From: Curvibacter sp. GWA2_63_95
GTDB taxonomy: Bacteria; Pseudomonadota; Gammaproteobacteria; Burkholderiales; Burkholderiaceae_C
Direction: 5' to 3'
DNA: 64,000 bases
NCBI GenBank assembly: GCA_001795455.1
Contig: MGPB01000018.1
Span: 1 to 64,000 of the forward strand
This document shows positions 10,488 to 20,109 of this stretch, in pieces. Under the pieces are notes generated by a model, which was not told the DNA's origin, searched no databases, and saw nothing but the letters and a program-made list of their open reading frames with translations. The position numbers and the translations under genes are program-made. Every line of letters starts with the position of its first letter. Position 1 is the first letter of the stretch.

Positions 10488-11329
10488 AGCGACTGCAACA
10501 TCATGGCCATGGGAAGCACTGGCAATAGCGCATCCAGGCGATCCAGCACACCACCATGGCCAGGCAATAGGTTGCTGCTGTCTTTGGCACCTGCACTACG
10601 TTTTATCAGAGACTCCACCAAATCCCCGACCACGCTCCAAGCAGTCAGCCACACCATGGCAATGGCCATGACCAGCCAGCCCTGTTGTCGCAGCTTGCCG
10701 TAAATGCTCACACTGTCCAGCGCCAATCGCTGCTCCAACTGCATCCATAGCAAGGCACACAGTGCGACACCGAACAAACCACCCAACACCCCCTCCCAGG
10801 TCTTACCGGGACTGACGGAAGGTGCCAATTTGCGAGAAAACAGCTTGCCACCCATCAGGCGACCTGAAAAATACGCCCCGATATCCGCCACCCAGACCAG
10901 TACCATGACCGAGAAAAGGAAATTGATGCCAATGACCCGGGCCTGTGTGACTGCAAGCCAAGCTGCGCAAAGACAGGCCACACCAACCAACAAGCGAACA
11001 ACTTTAGGTACCGATATCCACGCGGCTGCACCACGGGCCAACAGCCAGCTTCCGCCCAAAATCCAGACGGCCGTGACCGTTAGCCAAAGCCCCCCGACCG
11101 GGACAAGCCCATCGAAGCCATACAGCCACGCGACACACACCAGACCACAGGCAATTCCCGTAGCCCAGGCTCCGGCAGAGCTCAACTGGTTCAAGCGTGC
11201 CCACTCCCAAGCACCAGCAGCAATCAGTACGGTCGCGACCACACCAAATGCCAGCGGTTGAGGGTAAAACACGGCGGGAAGCAGCACTGCCAGAAGCAGC
11301 ACCGCTGTGATGACTCGTTGCCGCAGCAT
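10484..11329 (-). CDS. cdsA: Phosphatidate cytidylyltransferase
   Basis: CdsA makes CDP-diacylglycerol from phosphatidate and CTP at the inner membrane. The 281-residue protein has about eight membrane segments, and its C-terminus carries the family signature (KRSAGAKDSSNLLPGHGG then DRLDALL). It lies 12 nt after uppS and overlaps dxr. Confidence 0.95.
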   Translation of the reverse strand: MLRQRVITAVLLLAVLLPAVFYPQPLAFGVVATVLIAAGAWEWARLNQLSSAGAWATGIACGLVCVAWLYGFDGLVPVGGLWLTVTAVWILGGSWLLARGAAAWISVPKVVRLLVGVACLCAAWLAVTQARVIGINFLFSVMVLVWVADIGAYFSGRLMGGKLFSRKLAPSVSPGKTWEGVLGGLFGVALCALLWMQLEQRLALDSVSIYGKLRQQGWLVMAIAMVWLTAWSVVGDLVESLIKRSAGAKDSSNLLPGHGGVLDRLDALLPVLPMAMMLQSL

Positions 11330-11340
11330 GGGCAGTCCTT

Positions 11341-12066
11341 TTAAATGGGGGAGACGCTGGCTTGCGTCACTTGCGCGGAGGTTTTGCCAAACCTGCGCTC
11401 ACGCGCATGGTATTCGGCAATCGCTTGGTCCAACGCTTGCTCATCAAAGTCCGGCCAATACGCGGGGCTGAAATACAACTCCGTATATGCAGACTGCCAC
11501 AGCAGAAAATTGCTCAAGCGGAACTCGCCACCCGTGCGAATCAGCAAATCTGGGTCCGGCCCAGTGCCCAGCGCCATGGCCTGAGACAAGGAAGTCTCAG
11601 TGATCGGTTCACCCCGCAGAGCCAACTGGGCGGCAGCCTGCGCGATCTCCCAGCGACCACCATAGTTGAAACACACATTGAGCGTCAGCAGGCGGTTGTC
11701 CGCTGTGTCCAGCTCCGCACGGGACAGGCCAGCCTGCACGCGCTCCGACAGCCCGGAACGGTCCCCCACAAAGCGCAGGCGCACACCGTCCTGTTTGAGT
11801 TGAGACACTTCCCGGGCCAGCGCGCCTGCAAGCAGGTCCATCAACCCCGAAACCTCTTCCTGAGGACGATTCCAGTTTTCAGACGAAAAAGCAAACACGG
11901 TCAGGACGGCAATGTGCCGCTGCGCACAAGCACGCACGATGCGCTTGAGGGTGTCAACGCCCTGTTTGTGGCCAGCAAGGCGTGGCAGGAATCGTTTGGA
12001 GGCCCAGCGCCCATTGCCATCCATCACGATCGCCACATGGTGTGGCCCGGCATCGGGGTGTGCCAT
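11341..12066 (-). CDS. uppS: Undecaprenyl diphosphate synthase (cis-prenyltransferase)
   Basis: UppS condenses eight IPP units onto FPP to make the lipid carrier for peptidoglycan and LPS. The 241-residue protein shows IVMDGNGRWA with catalytic Asp16, VFAFSSENWNRP, and RTGGEFRLSNFLLWQ. The ATG at 12066 gives the usual length. A TTG at 12084 that overlaps the frr stop would add six residues and cannot be excluded, since neither start has a clear ribosome site. Confidence 0.95.
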   Translation of the reverse strand: MAHPDAGPHHVAIVMDGNGRWASKRFLPRLAGHKQGVDTLKRIVRACAQRHIAVLTVFAFSSENWNRPQEEVSGLMDLLAGALAREVSQLKQDGVRLRFVGDRSGLSERVQAGLSRAELDTADNRLLTLNVCFNYGGRWEIAQAAAQLALRGEPITETSLSQAMALGTGPDPDLLIRTGGEFRLSNFLLWQSAYTELYFSPAYWPDFDEQALDQAIAEYHARERRFGKTSAQVTQASVSPI

Positions 12067-12080
12067 GGAAAGACAGGCCG

Positions 12081-12641
12081 TCAAACCGCCATGATGTCTT
12101 GCTCTTTCGACGCCACGAGCTTGTCCACTTCGGCGATGTGCTTGTCGGTGAGTTTTTGTACGTCTGCTTCCGATCGCTTCTGATCATCTTCAGACGCCAG
12201 CTTGTCTTTCACCAGCTTTTTCACGGCCTCATTGGCATCGCGACGCAGGTTGCGCACCGCGATCTTGGCCGCTTCGCCTTCCGAACGAACCACTTTGGTA
12301 AGTTCACGACGTCGCTCTTCCGTCATTGCAGGCATAGGCACCCGAATCAGATCCCCCATGCTCGATGGGTTCAAACCCAGATCGCTTTCACGAATGGCTT
12401 TTTCAATCTTCGCACCCATGCCTTTTTCCCAAGGCTGCACACTGATGGTGCGTGCATCGATCAAGGACAGATTGGCAACCTGGCTCAGAGGCAGCATCGA
12501 ACCGTAATAATCGACTTGCACAGTGTCCAGCAACGCCGGATTGGCGCGTCCCGTACGGACTTTGGTCAAGTTGTTCTTGAAAGCCGCGATGGATTGGTCC
12601 ATCTTGTTTTCAAGGTTGGTTTTGATATCGGCAAGTGACAT
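12081..12641 (-). CDS. frr: Ribosome recycling factor
   Basis: RRF splits post-termination ribosomes together with EF-G. The 186-residue protein has the standard length and conserved segments ([31 protein letters not shown]). A GGAA ribosome site precedes the ATG. It lies 42 nt downstream of pyrH in the rpsB-tsf-pyrH-frr order. Confidence 0.97.
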   Translation of the reverse strand: MSLADIKTNLENKMDQSIAAFKNNLTKVRTGRANPALLDTVQVDYYGSMLPLSQVANLSLIDARTISVQPWEKGMGAKIEKAIRESDLGLNPSSMGDLIRVPMPAMTEERRRELTKVVRSEGEAAKIAVRNLRRDANEAVKKLVKDKLASEDDQKRSEADVQKLTDKHIAEVDKLVASKEQDIMAV

Positions 12642-12683
12642 GGTGACTTCCTTGGGTACAGGCGAATGAGGCGAGTCGAAGTA

Positions 12684-13406
12684 TCAAACGTGAACCAACG
12701 TGCCCTCGTCCTCACCCATCACGACGCGCTTTAGGGCTCCGTGTTTGAAAATAGAGAAGACTTTGATGGGCAATTTTTGGTCGCGGCACAGCGCAAACGC
12801 GGCAGCGTCCATGATGCCAAGATTCTGGTTCATGGCCGCATCGAAAGTAATCTTCGAGTAGCGCGTAGCCGCAGGATCTTTTTTGGGATCGGCACTATAG
12901 ACACCGTCCACCTTGGTCGCCTTGAGCACAATCTCAGCCCCGATTTCGGCACCACGCAGAGCAGCAGCAGTATCTGTCGTGAAGAAGGGATTGCCAGTAC
13001 CGGCGGCAAAAATCACAACTTTGCCTTCTTCCAGGTACTGCAGCGCCTTGGGACGCACATAGGGCTCTACGACCTGCTCAATGCCGATAGCAGACATGAC
13101 GCGTGCAATGAGTCCCGCCTTGTTCATGGTGTCACCCAGGGCCAAGGCGTTCATCACCGTTGCCAGCATACCCATGTAATCAGCAGTAGCACGGTCCATG
13201 CCGACGGATCCACCGGCAACACCCCTGAAGATATTTCCACCGCCAATCACCACCGCCACCTCGACGCCCAGACGGGTAACTTCGGCAATTTCATCCACCA
13301 TGCGTACGATGGTGTTGCGATTGATGCCGAACTGGTCATCCCCCATGAGTGCCTCGCCCGACAGCTTCAGCAAAATGCGCTTGTAGGCAGGACGGTCTTG
13401 GTTCAT
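12684..13406 (-). CDS. pyrH: UMP kinase
   Basis: PyrH phosphorylates UMP to UDP and is a hexameric amino-acid-kinase-fold enzyme. The 240-residue protein shows [22 protein letters not shown], and [17 protein letters not shown] chose the ATG at 13406 (MNQDRPAYK), preceded by CGGAG; an upstream in-frame start would add 15 residues absent from the family. Confidence 0.97.
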   Translation of the reverse strand: MNQDRPAYKRILLKLSGEALMGDDQFGINRNTIVRMVDEIAEVTRLGVEVAVVIGGGNIFRGVAGGSVGMDRATADYMGMLATVMNALALGDTMNKAGLIARVMSAIGIEQVVEPYVRPKALQYLEEGKVVIFAAGTGNPFFTTDTAAALRGAEIGAEIVLKATKVDGVYSADPKKDPAATRYSKITFDAAMNQNLGIMDAAAFALCRDQKLPIKVFSIFKHGALKRVVMGEDEGTLVHV

Positions 13407-13451
13407 GGGCGACTCCGAAAGGTAGGTGGTGGTAATTAGCGACGCCTGCAA

Positions 13452-14375
13452 TCAGGCGGCTTGCTTGGCAGCTGCGACTTGTGCAGCCACTTCTGCAGCG
13501 AAATCGTCGACCTTCTTCTCGATGCCTTCGCCAACTACGTACAAAGTGAAACCTTTGACGGTGGTGCCGACGGCCTTGAGCATTTGCTCCACGGTCTGCT
13601 TGTCATTCTTGACGAAAGGCTGGTTGAACAAGGAAACTTCCTTGAGGAACTTCTGCACACCGCCTTCAATACGCTTGGCCACGATTTCGGCAGATTGCAC
13701 AGGTTTGCCAGCAGCAGTAGCTACCGCGGCGTCTTCAGCTGCCTTGGCAGCCGCCACAGAACGCTCACGCTCCACCAACTCGGCGGGTACTTGGTCAGAA
13801 GACAAGGACACAGGCTTCATGGCAGCCACGTGCATGGCCACATCCTTGGCAGCAACTTCTTCGCCGTCAAACTCCACCACCACGCCAATGCGCGTACCGT
13901 GCAGGTACGAGGCCAGTTTGGTAGAGCCATCGAAATGCTTGAAACGGCGGAAGGTCATGTTCTCGCCAATCTTGCCGATCAGGCCCTTGCGCACGTCTTC
14001 CAGTGTGGGACCAAAACCGTCTTGCTCGTAAGCCAGTGCGCTCAAAGCAGCCACATCGGCGGGGTTGTGCTTGGCCACCAGCGACGCAGCGGCATTGGCC
14101 AAGGCCAAAAAGCTGTCGTTTTTGGTCACAAAGTCAGTTTCGCAGTTCACTTCGATCAGCGCGCCAGCAGTACCTTGAATGCTGGTAGCGACCACGCCTT
14201 CGGCGGTCACGCGAGCAGCCGCTTTGCCAGCCTTGCTGCCCAATTTGACGCGCAACAACTCTTCCGCTTTGACCATATCGCCTTCGGCTTCAGTCAATGC
14301 TTTTTTGCACTCCATCATGGGGGCATCGGTCTTGCCACGCAGTTCTGCCACCATGCTTGCTGTAATTGCTGCCAT
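13452..14375 (-). CDS. tsf: Elongation factor Ts
   Basis: EF-Ts is the nucleotide exchange factor for EF-Tu. The 307-residue protein has the N-terminal UBA-like part ([17 protein letters not shown], with the family's TGA-x-x-x-CKKAL pattern) and the core with [12 protein letters not shown]. It follows rpsB after an 84-nt gap that carries a hairpin attenuator. Confidence 0.97.
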   Translation of the reverse strand: MAAITASMVAELRGKTDAPMMECKKALTEAEGDMVKAEELLRVKLGSKAGKAAARVTAEGVVATSIQGTAGALIEVNCETDFVTKNDSFLALANAAASLVAKHNPADVAALSALAYEQDGFGPTLEDVRKGLIGKIGENMTFRRFKHFDGSTKLASYLHGTRIGVVVEFDGEEVAAKDVAMHVAAMKPVSLSSDQVPAELVERERSVAAAKAAEDAAVATAAGKPVQSAEIVAKRIEGGVQKFLKEVSLFNQPFVKNDKQTVEQMLKAVGTTVKGFTLYVVGEGIEKKVDDFAAEVAAQVAAAKQAA

Positions 14376-14412
14376 TTGGATTCTCCGTAATTCAGTAGTT
14401 TAAGTAAGAGCT

Positions 14413-14442
14413 AAAAAAAAGGGGCAACAAAGCCCCCTTTTG
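14413..14442 (-). terminator. Hairpin with T-run between rpsB and tsf
   Basis: On the minus strand GGGGC-TTTGTT-GCCCC is followed by eight Ts (14420-14413), a Rho-independent type signal. It sits inside the rpsB-tsf operon, so it probably lowers tsf-pyrH-frr expression relative to rpsB. Confidence 0.75.
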
Positions 14443-14459
14443 AAGGGTGACGCAACGCC

Positions 14460-15212
14460 TTAGGCGGCGACTTCACTCACTTCAACGAATTCGTCTTCAC
14501 CTTCAGCAGAGACTGCCTTGACCACGTCGTCCACAGCGTTAGCGCGGCCTTCCAAGATCGCGTCCGCAATGCCACGGGCGTACAAAGTCACCGCCTTGGA
14601 AGAGTCATCGTTACCAGGAATCACATAGTCGATGCCTTCGGGAGAGTGGTTGGAATCCACCACACCGATCAAAGGAATGCCCAACTTGCGTGCTTCTGCA
14701 ATGGCGATCTTGTGGTAGCCCACGTCGATCACGAAAATTGCGTCAGGCAAGGTGTTCATGTCTTGGATGCCACCGATGTCTTTTTCCAGCTTTTCCAGCT
14801 CACGGGCAAACATCAGCTGCTCTTTCTTGCTCATGCTGTCCAGACCAGCTTCCTGCTGAACCTTCATGTCCTTCAGGCGCTTGATGGATGTCTTGACGGT
14901 TTTGAAGTTGGTCAGCATGCCACCCAACCAGCGCTGGTCCACAAAGGGAACACCGGCACGCTGCGCTTCAGCAGCAACGATTTCGCGGGCTTGACGCTTG
15001 GTACCCACCATCAGGATGGTGCCGCGCTTGGCGGACAACTGGCGCACGAACTTGGCCGCCTCCTGGAACATCGGCAACGACTTTTCCAGGTTGATGATGT
15101 GAATTTTGTTGCGGTGACCGAAGATGAACGGGGCCATCTTGGGATTCCAGAAGCGGGTCTGGTGCCCAAAGTGAACGCCGGCTTCCAGCATTTCGCGCAT
15201 AGTAACTGCCAT
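14460..15212 (-). CDS. rpsB: 30S ribosomal protein S2
   Basis: S2 binds the head-body junction of the 30S subunit. The 250-residue protein starts [18 protein letters not shown], the conserved S2 start. The ATG at 15212 has TTGGAG upstream; an ATG four codons earlier is less likely. It is the first gene of the long minus-strand block. Confidence 0.98.
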   Translation of the reverse strand: MAVTMREMLEAGVHFGHQTRFWNPKMAPFIFGHRNKIHIINLEKSLPMFQEAAKFVRQLSAKRGTILMVGTKRQAREIVAAEAQRAGVPFVDQRWLGGMLTNFKTVKTSIKRLKDMKVQQEAGLDSMSKKEQLMFARELEKLEKDIGGIQDMNTLPDAIFVIDVGYHKIAIAEARKLGIPLIGVVDSNHSPEGIDYVIPGNDDSSKAVTLYARGIADAILEGRANAVDDVVKAVSAEGEDEFVEVSEVAA

Positions 15213-15494
15213 GATTAACTCCAAAGGTTAGGTCTTAAATCCGGCCCGCACATCGCCCCCGCATAAAGCAGGCGCAACACCTTGGTGGACCGGTTTGTGA
15301 TTGCTATTGCGGGGAACGAATGCACCCCCAGCAAAGCCAATCGAGTATATCACGCAGGCAATTCAGGCAAAAGGCCTGACCCAAAGCCTTTTTCATGCGC
15401 AAACTGCAGCCAGGCAGAGAATTCTCACCACGCTTGTGAAAAAATAGCTTGCAACGCAAGCGCAAAGTTTGCGACAAAGTATCTGAAAGTAACG
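15213..15494. other. Divergent intergenic region rpsB / dehydrogenase
   Basis: 282 nt with no gene. It holds the rpsB leader and promoter candidate on the minus strand. No clear promoter for the plus-strand gene is visible. The strand of the leader that would carry S2 autoregulation was not resolved. Confidence 0.6.
15344..15372 (-). promoter_or_regulatory. rpsB promoter candidate
   Basis: TATACT (15349-15344) is a good -10. Upstream are TTTTGC at 17 nt or TTGCCT at 15 nt. This places the start of the rpsB mRNA about 125 nt upstream of the ATG, a typical long leader for an S2 operon. Confidence 0.5.
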
Positions 15495-16754
15495 ATGAAA
15501 ATTGTAGTAGTGGGCGCCGGCGTGGTTGGCATCGCCACAGCCTATGAGCTGGCAACAGATGGACATACCGTCACAGTTTTTGACAAATCTGCGGCCGCCT
15601 GCGAAGAGGCCAGCTTTGCCAACAGTGGCTTGGTCGCGCCCAGCATGTACCTGCCCTACGCGTTTCCCAGTCACAAGGGAAATGCGGTGATGCGCTTCCT
15701 GGAGACCGGGCGGCGCCTGACGCGCCGCCCATGGCGCTCGCTACAGGAAATGAAGTCTTTGCGACGTTGGACGCAAGCCCACAGCCCGGAGGCACATGCA
15801 AGGCAGCTTGCTGTGGCCCAACAGCTGGGGCGCTACAGCGCAGAGCGTCTGGGGCACATCATCGGGCAGAACCAGTTGGAAATTGAGCGCAGCGAAGGCC
15901 AACTGGTGCTAGTGCGCACAGAGCTGGCTCTGCAACGCCTTCAAACAAGCCTGGAAGCACTGAAGGCCCAAGACATCGCCTGCAAGGTACTCACCCCCGA
16001 AGAGGCCCGCAAACTGGAGCCCTCCTTGCACAGCGAGGCCCCCTTCCACGCCGCACTGTGGTTGGCGGGTGACCAGGTGGCGAACTGCCGGCAATTTGCC
16101 CTGGAACTGAAAACGGTTACCCAAAAAATGGGGGTGAAATACCATTTCGGTACAGACCTGCAGGACCTGAGCCTGCAGCCCCAACCCACACTGACGCTGG
16201 CAAGCGCACAAGGCACGGACGTGGTCACCGCTGACCACGTGGTGCTGTGCACCGGACAGCTCCCCCGGCATCTGCTGGCCAAGCAGCCCTTGCACATCCC
16301 CTTGGTCGAGCTGCATGGCTACGCTTTGAGCGTTGCAATCCGCGAGCCCCTGAATGCCCCGCGGAGCGCTGTTTTCGATCTGCACGACAACCTGGTCATC
16401 AACCGCCTGGGTAACCGCATCCGCGTGAGTGCTGGCGCAGAACTGGGACCGAAAGCGGACGTCAAACATGCGCAGGTGGTCAACGCCATGTACCGGGCGC
16501 TGGAGTTGTACTTTCCCGGAGCGGCCAACTATCCGGCAGGCACCCAGGTCTGGCATGGCACACGCCACGCCATCACCGATGGACTGCCCGCCATAGGCCC
16601 CAGCGGACTATCCCAGTTGTCGCTGAACATCGGACATGGCGCCTGCGGCTGGACATGGGCATGTGGCTCGGCTCGGCTGCTGGCTGACCAGATTGCAGGA
16701 CGCCCCACCGCCATTGCATCCCCCTCCGTGCTGCCGACCCGGTTTTTGCGCTAA
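15495..16754 (+). CDS. FAD-dependent D-amino-acid dehydrogenase (DadA-like)
   Basis: The 419-residue protein belongs to the DAO family of FAD oxidoreductases. It has VVVGAGVVGIATAYEL at the N-terminus (dinucleotide-binding motif), followed by an acidic residue in VTVFDK and the SFANSGLVAPS segment typical of small-subunit DadA, and it ends with a GHGACGWTWACGSA FAD motif. It would oxidise D-amino acids to keto acids and pass electrons to the respiratory chain. The start ATG at 15495 directly precedes the FAD fold. It has no riboswitch, unlike the second DadA-like gene at 35417. The substrate is unknown. Confidence 0.8.
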   Translation: MKIVVVGAGVVGIATAYELATDGHTVTVFDKSAAACEEASFANSGLVAPSMYLPYAFPSHKGNAVMRFLETGRRLTRRPWRSLQEMKSLRRWTQAHSPEAHARQLAVAQQLGRYSAERLGHIIGQNQLEIERSEGQLVLVRTELALQRLQTSLEALKAQDIACKVLTPEEARKLEPSLHSEAPFHAALWLAGDQVANCRQFALELKTVTQKMGVKYHFGTDLQDLSLQPQPTLTLASAQGTDVVTADHVVLCTGQLPRHLLAKQPLHIPLVELHGYALSVAIREPLNAPRSAVFDLHDNLVINRLGNRIRVSAGAELGPKADVKHAQVVNAMYRALELYFPGAANYPAGTQVWHGTRHAITDGLPAIGPSGLSQLSLNIGHGACGWTWACGSARLLADQIAGRPTAIASPSVLPTRFLR

Positions 16755-16814
16755 AAAACTGTTGTCCATGCCCGTGTGCTGCTGACACAATGGGATGAGG
16801 GAGACGCTTTATCC

Positions 16815-17657
16815 ATGAGTCCTGAACTTTCGCAAAAACTGACCGCTGCCGTGGACGGCATGCCGGCATTTCCCAAGAGCGTGCAACGCATTCTGGAGCT
16901 GACACGGGATGTCAACAGCACCCCCAAAGACCTCGTAGATGTCATCGACAAGGACCCGGTGGTCACGGTCAAGGTCCTGAAGGTCGTGAACTCGGCCTAC
17001 TACAGCCTGCCCAAACAAATCACCTCGATTGGCCATGCCGTGGTGTATCTGGGCTTCAACACCATCAAAAACCTGGCCTTGAGCATTGCCGCCATTGGCA
17101 TGCTGCCCAAGGACAACGCCGCAGACTTTGACGTGCAGCAGTACCTGCTGCACTCCCTGGCTACCGCAGGAATTGCCAAACAACTGGCGCTCAAGGTGGA
17201 CGACGCCGACCCCATGGACTGCTTTATTGCGGGCTTGTTGCACGACTTTGGCAAGGTGGTGTTCGCCCAATTCATGCCCATGGAATTCCGGGCGGCACTG
17301 CACCTCAGCCGGGAAGGGCAGAGTTCCCTGCACGCAGCGCTGCAAACCACCATCGGTGCCGACCATGCCATCGTGGGCGCCATGTTGGTCGAAAAATGGC
17401 GCTTTGCCCCCCATTTGATCGATACCATACGGCACCAACGGGTGGAGGACCTGAAGGACACAGACATGATTGCCTGTGTTTTTGCTGCGAACCAGATCAG
17501 CAAGAAGCTGCAATACGGCTTTGCTGGCAACTACAAAGTTGAAGAACTTCCGGCCACCATTCAGAAGCGCCTGGGTGGCGATCTGGACGCGGTGATTGCC
17601 GCCATGGGAAATCTGGACAACCTGTTTGCAGAAGCACAGGTTTTTGCCAAATTGTAA
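16815..17657 (+). CDS. HDOD domain protein
   Basis: The 280-residue protein consists almost wholly of an HDOD domain (about 10-210), seen in MPAFPKSVQRILEL, DPVVTVKVLKVVNSAYY and the LLHDFGKVVFAQF segment. HDOD proteins resemble HD phosphohydrolases but usually lack full metal sites and act in signalling or regulation. No partner output domain is present. I chose the ATG at 16815 (MSPELSQKL); a GTG 13 codons upstream is possible. The metallo-hydrolase follows 12 nt later, so the two are probably co-transcribed. Confidence 0.8.
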   Translation: MSPELSQKLTAAVDGMPAFPKSVQRILELTRDVNSTPKDLVDVIDKDPVVTVKVLKVVNSAYYSLPKQITSIGHAVVYLGFNTIKNLALSIAAIGMLPKDNAADFDVQQYLLHSLATAGIAKQLALKVDDADPMDCFIAGLLHDFGKVVFAQFMPMEFRAALHLSREGQSSLHAALQTTIGADHAIVGAMLVEKWRFAPHLIDTIRHQRVEDLKDTDMIACVFAANQISKKLQYGFAGNYKVEELPATIQKRLGGDLDAVIAAMGNLDNLFAEAQVFAKL

Positions 17658-17669
17658 AAAGGAGACGGC

Positions 17670-18557
17670 ATGAAGGTGAAGTTTTGGGGCGTTCGTGGGT
17701 CCATCGCCTCACCTGGCCCCAAGACAGTGCGCTACGGCGGCAACACCACTTGTATTGAAGTCCGTACGGACAACAACGAACTCATCATCCTGGACGCGGG
17801 CACCGGCATTTTCCCGCTCTCGCAAACGCTGCTGGCCGAGATGCCCGTCACCGCCAATGTGCTGATCACCCATTCCCATTGGGACCACATCCAGGGCCTG
17901 CCTTTCTTCATTCCCAACTTCATTCCCGGCAACACCTTGCGCCTGCATGGCTGCTTCGACCCGGTGTCGGGCAAGGGCATTGAGCAGGTCATGGCGGTGC
18001 AATTGCAGTACAGCTACTTTCCGGTACGTGAAGCTGAAATGAAGGCGCGCATTGAATACGTCACCCTGATGCCGGACCAGCCGATCCAGATCGGCTCAGC
18101 CACCGTGACCCCCTGCCTGCTGAACCATCCGGTGATCGATTTTGGCTACCGCATTGAATGCAACGGCAAGTCGGTGTTTTTCACAGGGGACCATGAGCCA
18201 CCCTACAACATCTACGAACCGGGCGACGAAGCCTACGACGAGTACCAGGTGTTTGTGGACGAGAAGGAACGCGCAATCCAGGATGCCATTCGCGGTGTGG
18301 ATGTCTACATTGCAGACAGCTCCTACACCGATGCCGAATACCCCGCGAAAAAAGGCTGGGGCCACGGCACTTTCAGCACCAGCATTGGCAGCGCGCGCGG
18401 CGCTGGTGCCAAGGTGCTGTTCTGCACCCACCACGAACCCACACGCAGTGATGACGCGCTGGAGCTGGCCTTTGCCGAGGCACTGCACAGCAACGCTGCA
18501 CTGGCACAGGGCATGGATATCCGCCTGGCCCGCGAAGGCGATGTCTACGAATTCTGA
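17670..18557 (+). CDS. Metallo-beta-lactamase-fold hydrolase
   Basis: The 295-residue protein has the MBL signature HSHWDH at 68-73, an upstream DAGTG (42-46), later metal ligands in GDHEPP and CTHHEPTRSD. It begins MKVKFWGVRGSIASPGP, as in a common family of cyclic-nucleotide-phosphodiesterase-like hydrolases. The substrate is unknown. AAAAAGGAGACGGC before the ATG is a strong ribosome site. It probably forms an operon with the HDOD gene, and its end overlaps the next gene by 17 nt. Confidence 0.85.
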   Translation: MKVKFWGVRGSIASPGPKTVRYGGNTTCIEVRTDNNELIILDAGTGIFPLSQTLLAEMPVTANVLITHSHWDHIQGLPFFIPNFIPGNTLRLHGCFDPVSGKGIEQVMAVQLQYSYFPVREAEMKARIEYVTLMPDQPIQIGSATVTPCLLNHPVIDFGYRIECNGKSVFFTGDHEPPYNIYEPGDEAYDEYQVFVDEKERAIQDAIRGVDVYIADSSYTDAEYPAKKGWGHGTFSTSIGSARGAGAKVLFCTHHEPTRSDDALELAFAEALHSNAALAQGMDIRLAREGDVYEF

Positions 18558-20001
18558 ATGGGTGCTGGGCCCGCAAGGTCCGTTGCGCCCCATGCCCTAC
18601 CCTCTGCTAGGCACGCAGGCACTGCGAACCCTGGAAGCCCGCGCCGCAGCCCCCCTCCCCACCCACACCCTGATGCGGCGCGCCGGGCTGGCCCTGGCAC
18701 GACTCACACTGGCCTACGCCCCCCACGCGCGCGCAGTGTGGGTGGCCTGTGGCCGAGGCAACAATGGCGGCGACGGAATCGAAGCCGCCCTGCACCTGCA
18801 ACGCTGGGGCAAAACCGTCTGGCTGTCCTTGCCCGATGCCCCCCATGCACTGCCTGCCGATGCAGCAGCCTCACTGCAAAGAGCCCGGTCCGCAGGCATC
18901 AGCATCCACCCCGAACCACCGCCGCACTGGGATGTCTGCATCGATGCACTGCTTGGCATCGGGCTGCATACAGCGCCCCGCGACGCGGCGCTGGCCGCCA
19001 TCCAGGCCATGCGGGCCGGCAACGGCACCATCATTGCGGCGGACATACCAAGCGGCCTGATGGCCGACACCGGTCACACCCCAGGCGCATGCGTACGGGC
19101 GCGGGCCACGCTGTCATTTCTAGCCCTCAAACCAGGCCAGTTCACCGCCCAAGGGCGCGACGCCTGCGGTGACATCTGGCTGGACACGCTGGACGTCGCC
19201 ACACCCCACCCGCCAGATGCCTGGCTGAACACCGTCAGCACCCGCCCCCCGCGCCTGCACGCCACCCACAAGGGCAGCTTCGGCGATGTGACCGTGGTGG
19301 GCGGCACCACTGGCATGGTGGGAGCCGCGCTGCTCGCGGGTACTGCAGCCCTGCACGCCGGTGCCGGACGCGTCTACCTGGCCCTGCTGGACGATGGCGA
19401 CCACGATGCGGTATTTGCCACCCACCCTGCCCTGATGCAAGGCAACCTTGCCCAGCTCGCCATCGCTGACATGGCCGTGGTGGTGGGTTGCGGGGGTGGG
19501 GATGCCGTGGAGGCATGCCTGCCGCAGCTCCTGGCAGACGCCCGGCAACTGGTACTGGATGCAGACGCCCTGAACGCACTGGCCCGCAACCCAGCCTGGC
19601 ACCCCACACTGACAGCGCGCAAGCCGGGTACCACGGTACTCACGCCGCACCCCCTGGAGGCTGCACGCCTGTTGGGCAGTAGCACCGCGACGGTACAGGC
19701 CAACCGCTTGGCCAGCGCACAAGCGTTGGCAGACCAATTCCTGTGCCCTGTGGTACTGAAGGGATCAGGAACCATCATCGCCAGCCCCGGCGAACTTCCG
19801 CGCCTCAATCCCACCGGCAATGCGCGACTGGCCATCGCCGGCACCGGCGATGTACTGGCCGGCCTGCTGGGCAGCCTGATGGGACAGGGAGAGGCCGCTT
19901 TCGAGGCCGCATGCCGCGCTTGCTATCGGCACGGCCAAGTAGCGGACCAGTGGGACATGGCATCCACGCTGACGCCCCCCGAGCTGGCTCGTCAAATTTA
20001 A
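18541..20001 (+). CDS. nnr: Bifunctional NAD(P)H-hydrate epimerase / ADP-dependent dehydratase
   Basis: This 486-residue protein repairs damaged NADHX and NADPHX. The N-terminal half is the YjeF-type epimerase (GRGNNGGDGIEAALHL; DIPSGL). The C-terminal half is the ADP-dependent dehydratase of the ribokinase-like fold (KGSFGDVTVVGG, VVLKGSGTIIASPG, and the AGTGDVLAGLLGSL catalytic motif). I chose the ATG at 18541, which overlaps the MBL gene and has AAGG upstream; an ATG at 18592 is an alternative. A family A repeat follows the stop. Confidence 0.9.
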   Translation: MSTNSEWVLGPQGPLRPMPYPLLGTQALRTLEARAAAPLPTHTLMRRAGLALARLTLAYAPHARAVWVACGRGNNGGDGIEAALHLQRWGKTVWLSLPDAPHALPADAAASLQRARSAGISIHPEPPPHWDVCIDALLGIGLHTAPRDAALAAIQAMRAGNGTIIAADIPSGLMADTGHTPGACVRARATLSFLALKPGQFTAQGRDACGDIWLDTLDVATPHPPDAWLNTVSTRPPRLHATHKGSFGDVTVVGGTTGMVGAALLAGTAALHAGAGRVYLALLDDGDHDAVFATHPALMQGNLAQLAIADMAVVVGCGGGDAVEACLPQLLADARQLVLDADALNALARNPAWHPTLTARKPGTTVLTPHPLEAARLLGSSTATVQANRLASAQALADQFLCPVVLKGSGTIIASPGELPRLNPTGNARLAIAGTGDVLAGLLGSLMGQGEAAFEAACRACYRHGQVADQWDMASTLTPPELARQI

Positions 20002-20004
20002 GCC

Positions 20005-20058
20005 AAATAGGCCGCTAACCCTTATGGAATATGCGCAAGCAGCTATCTTTTAGATAGC
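20005..20058 (-). repeat. Family A interspersed repeat, copy A3
   Basis: Between the convergent nnr and rnr genes. On the minus strand it has the perfect left hairpin GCTATCT-N3-AGATAGC, then TGCTTGCGCATATTCCATAAGGGTTAG and GGCC. This is the best example of the hairpin end. Confidence 0.85.
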
Positions 20059-20109
20059 AAATTTAGTGCAATCCGCCAGACGTCCCAGGCACCCGGCGGA
20101 CCCAGCCGC

